This document shows, piece after piece, positions 1-7,569 of a stretch of DNA of 9,409 nucleotides; position 1 is the first letter of the stretch, and every line of letters begins with the position of its first letter. Under the pieces are notes generated by a model. It was not told the DNA's origin. It worked only from the letters and a program-made list of their open reading frames with translations, and searched no databases. The position numbers and the translations under genes are program-made. Origin of the DNA: Clostridiales bacterium (GTDB taxonomy: Bacteria > Bacillota > Clostridia > Christensenellales > Pumilibacteraceae); the NCBI GenBank assembly GCA_014799665.1, contig JAAVHP010000017.1, positions 1-9,409 on the forward strand, read 5' to 3'.

Positions 1-1259
1 CCGTTCCCGTTCTGGTGCTCACCTGCTTCATCGCCGGATTCTTCCGCATGCAAGCCACGCTGGCCTGCAATTCCACCATTCAGCTATGGCTTACGCCCGT
101 GCGCGACATGGCGATATTCATCTGCTATGTGTATTTAGTGGTGGACAGCGTGATACAGCTCAGCGGCATCGCCACTGTCTATACCGCCTTTTTCATGCAA
201 TGGGAATACATGCACTACCTCATGGCCGGTCTGCTGTTGTTGATGATGTTGATGGTGTTCCTTTTCGTGAAGCCTCACCGGGGGATGCCGCAGATACCGC
301 TCTTAGGCATCGACTGGCTCGGAGCGGGGCTTTGGAGCGTATTCATGCTATGCTTCACCTTTGTCTGTGTTTACGGCAATTTCTACGACTGGTGGGAATC
401 CGAAGAAATCATCGGGGCAACGATATTGGGCCTCGTATCCCTTGCGCTCAACCTGTGGCGCGCCACCTTCCTGCACCACCCCTACATCACGTTTCAAGCC
501 ATGACCAACCGCAACGTGATACGCGCCACGCTCGTCTATCTGGTATTCTTTACGCTCATGGCCACCGAACACGTCTTTGAACACACCTATGCCTTTACAA
601 TTCTAGGCTTTGACGAAACGAACGCGATAGACTTGAATCTGTATGCCTTTATCGGCATCCTTGCCGGCTGCGGATTCTGCTATGCCACCTTTGCCCTGCG
701 CAAGTGGCGCTACAAGACCATGACCGCCATCGGCTTCGCCTTCGCCGCCGTTTACTTGGCCTGGTTTTATTTTAGTCTCGATTACGGCGTGGAAAAGGAA
801 AGTTTGTTCTTTCCGCTCTTTATCCGGGGTTTCGGCTCGGTGGTGATCTCGATTGTTTTCCTGACTTCGATTGTGCAGAGCGGACTGCATTTCTTCGTAT
901 TTCCGCAGGCGCTCACCATCAACGGCTTTACGGGCGCGGTGATGGGTGCCACGCTCGGCCCTGCCTTGATAGGCGAATGGCTGCGGCACACGCTCGCCAA
1001 GAACGCTTCCCTCTTAGGTTCGGCCATCACCTCCACCCAGCCCGAAGCGGCGCATCTTCCCCTCGGAAACCTCTATGGCATGGTACAACAGCAAGCCCTG
1101 GCGGTATCGCTCAAGGAAATCTACGGCTGGCTGCTGATTGCCACCATCGGCGCGTTGGTTATCGTCCTGACAAGCTACGCCCCCGTGCGCCCCTTCGCCA
1201 TCTTCCCCAAATGGAAAAGCCTCCGCAAGATATTCCGCCGCGAGGCGAAGTTTGTGTAG
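1..1259 (+). CDS. MFS transporter, EmrB/DHA2-like drug exporter (5' end outside window)
   Basis: The reading frame is open to the left edge (first full codon at base 3), so the true start lies upstream; the GTG at 15 is probably an internal Val codon. About 418 residues are visible, ending in TAG at 1257-1259. The protein is strongly hydrophobic with roughly 10 membrane segments, for example around YLMAGLLLLMMLMVFLFV, the WLGAGLWSVFMLCFTFVCVYG stretch, and a final helix GWLLIATIGALVIVL before a basic cytoplasmic tail (KWKSLRKIFRREAKFV). This fits the C-terminal two thirds or more of a 14-helix inner-membrane proton-driven drug exporter. In Bacteroidota such genes usually follow a HlyD-type adaptor and a TolC-like channel gene, which would lie to the left here (inference). 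It is GC-rich (38 of 60 bases in 421-480), unlike the operon to its right. Substrate cannot be told from sequence. Confidence 0.82.
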   Translation, partial: VPVLVLTCFIAGFFRMQATLACNSTIQLWLTPVRDMAIFICYVYLVVDSVIQLSGIATVYTAFFMQWEYMHYLMAGLLLLMMLMVFLFVKPHRGMPQIPLLGIDWLGAGLWSVFMLCFTFVCVYGNFYDWWESEEIIGATILGLVSLALNLWRATFLHHPYITFQAMTNRNVIRATLVYLVFFTLMATEHVFEHTYAFTILGFDETNAIDLNLYAFIGILAGCGFCYATFALRKWRYKTMTAIGFAFAAVYLAWFYFSLDYGVEKESLFFPLFIRGFGSVVISIVFLTSIVQSGLHFFVFPQALTINGFTGAVMGATLGPALIGEWLRHTLAKNASLLGSAITSTQPEAAHLPLGNLYGMVQQQALAVSLKEIYGWLLIATIGALVIVLTSYAPVRPFAIFPKWKSLRKIFRREAKFV

Positions 1260-1429
1260 AAGAGAATATCTTTCTTCTGTATGACTTGAGGCTTAACACA
1301 TCATTCCGTATAGAAAACACCGCAATAATCTTTACTATATGATAGGTTGATATAAAATTCCCGTTATACACCGTGCCGTACAACATCCCCAAATGTATGA
1401 TTCGTTTATTCTTCGACTGAAAGAAATTC
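1260..1429. other. Convergent intergenic gap between exporter and helicase genes
   Basis: This 170-base stretch lies between the 3' ends of two convergent genes. It is AT-rich. I see no convincing rho-independent terminator; the best hairpin is a 5 bp TTCTT/AAGAA stem at 1409-1425, which is too weak and lacks a GC core. No short ORF with a good start is evident. The AT-rich composition begins just after the exporter stop codon, so the left junction of the putative acquired operon may lie here. Confidence 0.5.
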
Positions 1430-4417
1430 TTATTTATTGCGGCGTGATATTGGTGAGAGGTTAAACAATAATTGCCTTATTTGTTTTTCTTCAAGATGTT
1501 GCGATTCAAGCATATCGAGAAGGTCTTCTTGGCGAGGCTGCCCCATAGTCAGACGATAGAGCGACAATACATCTATCAAGCGTTTGTATTTGTCAACATC
1601 GTTACTCATAGGATATTGAGGAACTATTCGCTCAATCCATTCAATAGCAATATTAGGATCATGAAGCCATTCGGTAGGAAGACACCAGTTAGGCACCATT
1701 TCTGAATAACGGCGGCCAAACTGTCTCCTGACTTCGTCGTTGGCAATGTCAAATAGTTTATCCCATTCATAAATATCAGGGAAAATCTTGGCGATATTCC
1801 GTCGGATTGCTAAGCATTTATATCGGTTGATGCGGCCTTCGCGTTGCTCAAGATCCTGCGGATTGGAAGGTGGGTTCCAATGCACAATTTTTCGGCAATA
1901 CCAATGGAAATCAAGACCCTCTTGCCCAACAGAAGTACTTGCTACTACAAATGGATAGAACGGAGACTGGAATGCAGTGCGAATGTTATTGCTACGTAAT
2001 TCTGATTTTTCATCGACAGTATTTTTACTCTTAGAAAATGGTACAGCATAAAATGTCCTTAAGCCTTTTTTATTTGATGATTTCTCGTAAAATGATTCAT
2101 AAGTATCCACTTGTAAGGGCACTTCTCGAATAATAGCTTCTTTCATCCTAGCAACAAAATCATCATTGCTGGAGCACAAATGTCTATACTCATCAAGAAC
2201 GGCTTGTAAATTACCCATTACACAATAGTCCATCACGCCATCAAGGAAGAACTCATCTTCATTGTACTTATCATGAAGTTTATCAATTATGTAACCCGAT
2301 ATTCGACGGTTAAAGATTGTAGAAAATCCTTTGGCCACGTCTCGTGCAATATCAACATCCTTTAAGATACGATAAAGGCAAACTCCTGGAGAAGCTATTG
2401 CCATATCAGTAAGTACATCGACTGTATTCCTTGGCATTTCTTCTGGTAACTCTGATTCAAGATCATCCAACCATTTTATTACGTGAAGAATTTTTCCATA
2501 GTTGCAACGTTCGGATATTGTGATGCCTCCTAATTTCTCCTTGATCTGACGTCGTATATTTGCTCTAATGTTATGGATTTTCTCTCCATAGAAATTTTTT
2601 GGGGTAAATAATGATGCGAGATATTTAGAAGGGAATGTTATAATTTTCTGAGCAATGTCTTTCAATCTATCTGCTCCAGTCTTTTTATCATAACTGGCCT
2701 TCTTATATTTGGAGAAGATTACTTCGCGCTCTGCTTCATAGGTCATGAGGGTAGCAATCATTCGAGGCACCATCTCCCATGCAGAAAAGACAAGTGTTTT
2801 GGAGAAATCTCTGTTCTTTACAAATGGATTTTCGGCATTGGTGGTATAGTACGGACGTGAAGCTGGCACCCAAAGCAAATATTCTGCACCGCGACCTTTT
2901 GGCAGCATCAGGTCTCGTAAGTATTGCATACGGGCATTGCACATCGGAATCTTATGGAACTGTGCGAGGTCATTCTCTCTTAGCAGAACTTGATGAGAGG
3001 GCACTGGCAATCCTTTAAATCCTCCTTGATAGATTGCTCCAATCTTTTGCTTCAACTCGTAAGTATCCATAAACGAAAGCAGATAAGGCGACGATTTAAC
3101 ATACTCCATCGGTACGTTTGACCATGAAAAATGATGCTTTGCACTCCTCTCAGTGGCTTCTTTACATGCCAAAACAATCTTCTGCATTTCGCAATAAGAA
3201 AGAATGTCGTCAGTGGAAATCGGCACCTCGGTCACTGCTTGAGTAGAGATTAACCCTTCATTTAGTCGTTCTGTACGACACATTCCTTGATACATCTTCT
3301 CTTCGGCAGATTGCTTTGAGGCAAGTATCACATCGAATTTCTCGGTGTTGATATGTGATAGTTTCTGCGAATAGTCCGACCATAGTTCACGGAACCCATT
3401 CTCACCACTGAAGAGGAAATTCATCAGGCGATTGAAATCCTCATAATGTTCGTCGGCATTATACTCTGTCAGTTCCTCAAGTGTTGAGAACGGCTTATAT
3501 GGGGTGGCTGACAAAAGAAGAATCAACGGTTGCTGACCGTCTTCTTGATCAAAAAACTTCTTGACGATTACGCTCTGTTCGCTTTCGTCACTATAATCCA
3601 ACAACGAGCTGAATCTTTGGAATTCATCCATTATGATAAGATCAGGCTCAAGCATCGACAGACTCAGGTCGGCAAAAATACGACGCAACAAATTAATAAT
3701 TATTGTGCTGTCTAAGTTTGAGATATCTCCATGGTTGAAATTCTCAATCAGATCTTTCTTAATCTTCAAAAACTCATGGTTTTTAACCAGATAGCGTCTT
3801 ACCTCATTGATATAAGACTTGCCGAGGGCGTCTACCCTTTTTGAATAACGTTCCATGCAATCTTCCCAGCCCTTATCTCCTGACCAGCCTTGAAACAGTT
3901 TCGACAATTGATGTCGGAATTTAGAGAAGTCATCAAATTGCCCCAAAATAGTCGCTATCAATGCTCTCTCGTTAGCATTACCTTTGCTGCTTCCGCGCAA
4001 GGAGAATGATGTTGACGGTGTAAGCGGGATAATAATTTCACCCATCTCATCGTTTTCAGGGTTAACTATTTTAGCTTCTCGTTCGCGAATGGTAAGATGC
4101 TGCATAGAGAGACGACTCTCAGTAACATCCGCTTTATTCTTTACACCGAGCTTCTCAATATTCTGGTTCGCAATGCTCATATTTGAGCATACGTAAACCA
4201 CACGAAACATATCGTCATTGACCTTCTTACGCATTTCACGTACCCTGTCAATCACGGCAGATGCGACGTGTGTCTTGCCTAGTCCTACTTCATCGGCAAG
4301 AAGTACTCTTCTCTGACCTCCGGATTTTATCTCATTACCATCTGCGTCGATTGTAGATTGCTGGAATATATCGGCAATACGATCAGCGGTAGCTCTTTGA
4401 AAATCATATATAGACAT
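1430..4417 (-). CDS. Superfamily II DEAD/DEAH-type helicase, large, defence-type
   Basis: Predicted ATP-dependent nucleic-acid helicase or translocase of 995 residues, cytoplasmic. Motifs in order: a Q-motif-like YDFQ at residues 4-7; Walker A ADEVGLGKT at 41-49 (K48); motif Ia near VVYVCSN at 73-79; Walker B IIMDEFQRF at 261-269 (D264, E265); motif III LLLSATPYKP at 300-309; motif IV KTLVFSAWEM at 540-549; motif V TSVGQEGLDF at 828-837; motif VI QREGRINR at 858-865. All catalytic motifs are intact. About 230 residues are inserted between motifs IV and V and about 130 follow motif VI; I recognise no named domain in either. I chose ATG at 4417, which lies 2 bases after the TGA (4422-4420) of the upstream PLD gene; a TTG at 4423 would add two residues and overlap the stop by 4 bases. 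It is the last gene of the operon. It is SNF2/DrmA-like in general design, but I cannot assign a named family. The helicase call is firm; the role in defence is inference from its partners. Confidence 0.93.
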   Translation of the reverse strand: MSIYDFQRATADRIADIFQQSTIDADGNEIKSGGQRRVLLADEVGLGKTHVASAVIDRVREMRKKVNDDMFRVVYVCSNMSIANQNIEKLGVKNKADVTESRLSMQHLTIREREAKIVNPENDEMGEIIIPLTPSTSFSLRGSSKGNANERALIATILGQFDDFSKFRHQLSKLFQGWSGDKGWEDCMERYSKRVDALGKSYINEVRRYLVKNHEFLKIKKDLIENFNHGDISNLDSTIIINLLRRIFADLSLSMLEPDLIIMDEFQRFSSLLDYSDESEQSVIVKKFFDQEDGQQPLILLLSATPYKPFSTLEELTEYNADEHYEDFNRLMNFLFSGENGFRELWSDYSQKLSHINTEKFDVILASKQSAEEKMYQGMCRTERLNEGLISTQAVTEVPISTDDILSYCEMQKIVLACKEATERSAKHHFSWSNVPMEYVKSSPYLLSFMDTYELKQKIGAIYQGGFKGLPVPSHQVLLRENDLAQFHKIPMCNARMQYLRDLMLPKGRGAEYLLWVPASRPYYTTNAENPFVKNRDFSKTLVFSAWEMVPRMIATLMTYEAEREVIFSKYKKASYDKKTGADRLKDIAQKIITFPSKYLASLFTPKNFYGEKIHNIRANIRRQIKEKLGGITISERCNYGKILHVIKWLDDLESELPEEMPRNTVDVLTDMAIASPGVCLYRILKDVDIARDVAKGFSTIFNRRISGYIIDKLHDKYNEDEFFLDGVMDYCVMGNLQAVLDEYRHLCSSNDDFVARMKEAIIREVPLQVDTYESFYEKSSNKKGLRTFYAVPFSKSKNTVDEKSELRSNNIRTAFQSPFYPFVVASTSVGQEGLDFHWYCRKIVHWNPPSNPQDLEQREGRINRYKCLAIRRNIAKIFPDIYEWDKLFDIANDEVRRQFGRRYSEMVPNWCLPTEWLHDPNIAIEWIERIVPQYPMSNDVDKYKRLIDVLSLYRLTMGQPRQEDLLDMLESQHLEEKQIRQLLFNLSPISRRNK

Positions 4418-4419
4418 AA

Positions 4420-6231
4420 TCAACGAAGCTTTTTGATTGAATGTTTGAACATTTCGGACATCTGTCGAAAATGTTCAGGAACGACTTTAGAATCCAGTCG
4501 ATTCACTAATTCTTCAATATCTTCCAGTCGCTCAGGATTGGTGGCGGCTATGCGAAGCAAGGACTCATAAAGTGTGTTGCCTTTACGGGCAATCGTAGCA
4601 TTTGCGCCCATCGTGATTGACGCATCGGCTTGCATCATCAAAGAGGCAAACTCTTGTGGGCGGTCAGTAATCATCATCTCGACGTAGTTAAGAAACTTAT
4701 CGCTTGTGTCTATCAACGAACGGAAAATATGGTCATCGCGATCCTCCGGAATGCCCTTTGTCGGAATCTTTATTGTCATTTTTATTGGTTCGATAGTTTC
4801 ATCAGAAGGGGTAACCTTCAGAATATAAAACTCTGAAAGATGGATACGTGATGATACCTTTAATCTACATATCCTATCGTTGGGCATAAGTTCAGCCTCA
4901 TTCCATGGTTCCTGAATTGGAGCAAATGTTATTCGTCCATCAATGCCGTTATATTTCTGTGCCGAGATTGTTATAGTATACTCTCTATTTTTTTCAATAG
5001 CTTCCGCCGAGAGATTATTTCGGCTTATCAAGTTCTTGCGGATAGCGATAGCGATTGAATGGTCCTCTTTGACGGGGTCAAATTCAGGCAACGAAGTTAT
5101 CTGTTCACACAACTGTTTTTCCTCATCGCAAAATTCGGCTTTGAAATCCTCAAATCGACCTTTACCTAATGACATGGATAGCCTTAAAAGAAACTCCGAA
5201 TTTCGGTTGAAACCATTCTCAGTAGCATTTGCTGACCCAATCCAATAATAGATTCCATTATTCTCTGTTTCCGGCTTCCATGAAAAATACATCTTAGCAT
5301 GAAGGTTCATTGCCTGGATATCATTTTGTTCTGCTATCTGCGACATTACCCAAACCTCATGTTTATCCTTGCTGTAGAGATTCATGATTTCCGGCGTAAG
5401 ACTATCCATACGGGTAATCAACACCTTTTCGTTCGATGGCTTATAATCATTAAGCCACTTTATTGGATTAGGATTGCCATCTTTGTTAATAAGTTCCTTA
5501 TCTATAAACGGCGATACAATCATCATCTTCTGTCCGGCTAAATCTCTTTTAATGTCTATTCGCGGATTCAGATTCTCGCCGAAATGAATCGGAAGAAACT
5601 CATAATCTTCGTAAGGAGAATCAAGAATAAATTTGCCCATTGAGTCGAGTTCTCTTGCAAGTTTACGAATCTTCTTTTTCTTGTCCGGATTGGCCATTTC
5701 TGCAAGAATCAGCAATAAATCTTTAAGCGGCTGGTGCTTATGGCGAAGTTCAGCAGAAGTCCTCCTTACATCAAGAGGCGCCGTCATTGTAGCAGCTACA
5801 TCGAGACTCGTGTCTTTGGTGAGATTACGGCTCATTACCACTAACTTAATCTGCCGGTAGTCGTGATTATCAATGGCTCGTTCTTTGATTACCCAAATCT
5901 TTGGATGAAAGTTTGCTAATTCATGACCTTTACGATCATCTACTACTTCAAACACACTTTTGTCAAGCATAGCATATAATGGATTCTCACGTGCGGGAGG
6001 TTGTAGCCCACCTCTATTGCAGAACATAGCTACACGATTATTTGCTTGACGCAAACTTTCAAGCAGGCGGAAAGGAGATTGGAAATCAACATCGGTCACA
6101 TCACCAAGTCTCGCGAACGACAGAGCAATCGCGAGGTAAGCCTCGGCGTCAAGACTGTAGGTGGTGCCGACAGCAAACTCTAACTCAAAGCCAGGAGAAG
6201 AAACTATTTCATTATAAATCAAGTCATTCAT
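4420..6231 (-). CDS. Phospholipase D-superfamily (HKD) nuclease-like protein
   Basis: A 603-residue predicted cytoplasmic protein with two HKD half-sites. The first is NFHPKIWVI with H109 and K111, followed by the SRNLT motif at 134-138. The second is NLHAKMYFSW with H311 and K313, followed by IGSANATENGF at 331-341 (S333, N335) and an acidic E346. PLD-superfamily enzymes use paired HxK sites in one fold to break phosphodiester bonds, so one chain could form a complete active site. In prokaryotic defence loci this family acts as a nuclease; phospholipid hydrolysis is unlikely because there is no signal peptide or membrane segment. Residues from about 360 to 603 form a C-terminal extension that I do not recognise. 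The ATG at 6231 overlaps the TGA of the DUF6361 gene by 8 bases, and the stop is 2 bases before the helicase ATG, so expression is probably coupled. Nuclease activity and target are inferred from family and context. Confidence 0.9.
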   Translation of the reverse strand: MNDLIYNEIVSSPGFELEFAVGTTYSLDAEAYLAIALSFARLGDVTDVDFQSPFRLLESLRQANNRVAMFCNRGGLQPPARENPLYAMLDKSVFEVVDDRKGHELANFHPKIWVIKERAIDNHDYRQIKLVVMSRNLTKDTSLDVAATMTAPLDVRRTSAELRHKHQPLKDLLLILAEMANPDKKKKIRKLARELDSMGKFILDSPYEDYEFLPIHFGENLNPRIDIKRDLAGQKMMIVSPFIDKELINKDGNPNPIKWLNDYKPSNEKVLITRMDSLTPEIMNLYSKDKHEVWVMSQIAEQNDIQAMNLHAKMYFSWKPETENNGIYYWIGSANATENGFNRNSEFLLRLSMSLGKGRFEDFKAEFCDEEKQLCEQITSLPEFDPVKEDHSIAIAIRKNLISRNNLSAEAIEKNREYTITISAQKYNGIDGRITFAPIQEPWNEAELMPNDRICRLKVSSRIHLSEFYILKVTPSDETIEPIKMTIKIPTKGIPEDRDDHIFRSLIDTSDKFLNYVEMMITDRPQEFASLMMQADASITMGANATIARKGNTLYESLLRIAATNPERLEDIEELVNRLDSKVVPEHFRQMSEMFKHSIKKLR

Positions 6232-7441
6232 TGCTTAAACCCTCCTTAATTTCGGATAACACAGTGCGTACAATTGTGTTCCATCGGTAAGACATTGGTC
6301 GTGGTGACTCGAAAGGCTTGCCTTTTGGCATATCCCTATAGTTGCGTAGTTTACTGCGTTTTATACCCTTGATGGTTTCCTCGCGCAGTACTATCTGACG
6401 GTCAAGTTCATCTAGCTCATCTTTTGCTATCAACTCTCCTGCTCTCATGATAAAAGTTTTGCATGTCTCCTCAGTGACTCTTGAAGAAATAAACTGTACA
6501 ATTTCCTTAATAGCATCCGGTGCAAAATCATCTCTAAATTCAGAAAGAATATTATTGAATTTGGAGTATTCTTCTGCGGCTGCTTCCTCAGCACCTACGG
6601 CTCTATCATAGAGCATAGCATATCTGATTCTTAATAGATATGCAAACCGTGAAAACCGCAATGCCAATCTGTAAGTCCGATATAAATCTCCATGATTATT
6701 ATCCTTTAACACATCCCCAAGATTTTCAAAAAGACAATCTGTGACACCCTGATATAATTCACTATCAAGCAGATAACATAAAAGTGATTCTTGCGTATTT
6801 TGGACAATCTGATTTTTAAGAAACTCCGCTTCTCGCCCAGTCAATCTAATATCAAGAGGTTCACTATGACTGAAATCATAATTCTCACCACATACCCTAA
6901 AGATTTGCCTGTTACCAGTCAGATCATCCGAATCATCACATGTATCTTCGTTGCCACGATGTTTCTTTGGTTCATCTTGGTATTGAGCCGACCTCTCAGC
7001 AAGTAATGAATATAGGTTTACGCCGCAAGGGATAAGTCCGTATGTTTCCATTCCGACCTGATACACGTATGCTGGGTCATATTTCACATACCCGTTACGT
7101 GATCTTAAAGTATCAGCACCAATAATGCCGTTCGTGCCTTTTGGAGAACCGTCTACAAGTCTATGAGTAAATATCATCTCATTCTCTCTCACCTTTGCGC
7201 GAGCTTCACGACTATCGGCAATGCGAGTCTTTTCAAGATACGCATAAAGCGAAGGCATCAAAAGGAAATACTTAGCATGGGTCTGTAAGGTGGAAAGTCC
7301 CGGAAACATCATATTTGAGAATGCATCACGAATACGTCCAAGACCAAGTTCATCTATTGCACCTTGCCCCTGCAACAGTTTCATAACCTTATTGGCTCTG
7401 TTCAAAGCTTCCTGATTAAAACTCACAAATCCTATTTCCAT
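6224..7441 (-). CDS. DUF6361-family protein, first gene of the helicase/PLD operon
   Basis: A 405-residue protein of unknown biochemical function that I place in the DUF6361 family by memory of its conserved N-terminal region. That region shows IGFVSF at 3-8, GLGRIRDAFSNMMFPG at 33-48, then LQTHAKYFLLMPSLY at 52-66. Further recognisable points are GIIGAD at 105-110, VYQVGMETYGL at 126-136, and a basic C-terminal stretch near RNYRDMPKGKPFESPRPMSY. There is no signal peptide, membrane segment, Walker motif or evident nuclease motif. The ATG at 7441 is followed by a clean frame to TGA at 6226-6224; no strong Shine-Dalgarno is visible, which is normal in Bacteroidota. It leads the operon, so its promoter should lie within 7442-7565 or upstream in the ATPase gene, but I see no good TAnnTTTG there. 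Family assignment is fairly confident; any role as sensor or adaptor for the helicase and nuclease is inference. Confidence 0.8.
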   Translation of the reverse strand: MEIGFVSFNQEALNRANKVMKLLQGQGAIDELGLGRIRDAFSNMMFPGLSTLQTHAKYFLLMPSLYAYLEKTRIADSREARAKVRENEMIFTHRLVDGSPKGTNGIIGADTLRSRNGYVKYDPAYVYQVGMETYGLIPCGVNLYSLLAERSAQYQDEPKKHRGNEDTCDDSDDLTGNRQIFRVCGENYDFSHSEPLDIRLTGREAEFLKNQIVQNTQESLLCYLLDSELYQGVTDCLFENLGDVLKDNNHGDLYRTYRLALRFSRFAYLLRIRYAMLYDRAVGAEEAAAEEYSKFNNILSEFRDDFAPDAIKEIVQFISSRVTEETCKTFIMRAGELIAKDELDELDRQIVLREETIKGIKRSKLRNYRDMPKGKPFESPRPMSYRWNTIVRTVLSEIKEGLSNE

Positions 7442-7470
7442 AGCTAATTCGATGTCTTATAAATGTGTAA

Positions 7471-7569
7471 CTATTGTTTTTTTACCGCAGGTCTTTTTCC
7501 GATGCAGAAGCAGGAGAATACGATGCCCAGCACATCATCGGATATAACCTTGCTATTATTGTCGTTCAC
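7471..7569 (-). other. Possible 32-codon ORF in the gap between the ATPase and DUF6361 genes
   Basis: A GTG at 7569-7567 overlaps the ATPase TGA (7568-7566) in a GTGA arrangement and opens a frame that runs to TAG at 7473-7471. The peptide would be 32 residues, with a short hydrophobic stretch VLGIVFSCFCIG followed by a basic tail KRPAVKKQ. This could be a tiny membrane peptide coupled to the ATPase, a decayed remnant of a longer gene, or chance. The plus strand over 7481-7560 is also open and reads, in part, DAQHIIGYNLAIIVV, so strand is not certain. I do not recognise either peptide. Confidence 0.2.
7499..7541. repeat. Inverted repeat CCGATG / CATCGG in the operon leader region
   Basis: CCGATG at 7499-7504 is matched by its reverse complement CATCGG at 7536-7541, 31 bases apart, and the intervening segment contains a further CGATGC at 7521-7526. 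It sits between the ATPase stop and the start of the DUF6361 gene. The arms are only 6 bp, so this may be a weak hairpin, an operator-like dyad or chance. No T-tract follows in a position that would make it a clear terminator for the ATPase gene. Confidence 0.25.

Noticed and set aside
86..580. Plus-strand open frame within the exporter gene
   Set aside because: It is a shifted frame of the MFS gene, rich in Arg/His with no membrane pattern, as expected of a GC-rich shadow.
1409..1425. Rho-independent terminator between the convergent genes
   Set aside because: The stem is only 5 A/T-dominated base pairs with no GC core and no clean T-run after it on either strand.
4415..4423. TTG at 4423 as the helicase start
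   Set aside because: It is possible but adds only two residues; ATG at 4417 is in frame, better as a start codon and directly follows the upstream stop.
1430..7441. Naming the operon DISARM or Mokosh
   Set aside because: Helicase plus PLD is shared, but there is no DUF1998 gene and no methyltransferase in the window, and the helicase lacks the UPF1-type/kinase layout of Mokosh. Similarity of parts is not enough for the name.
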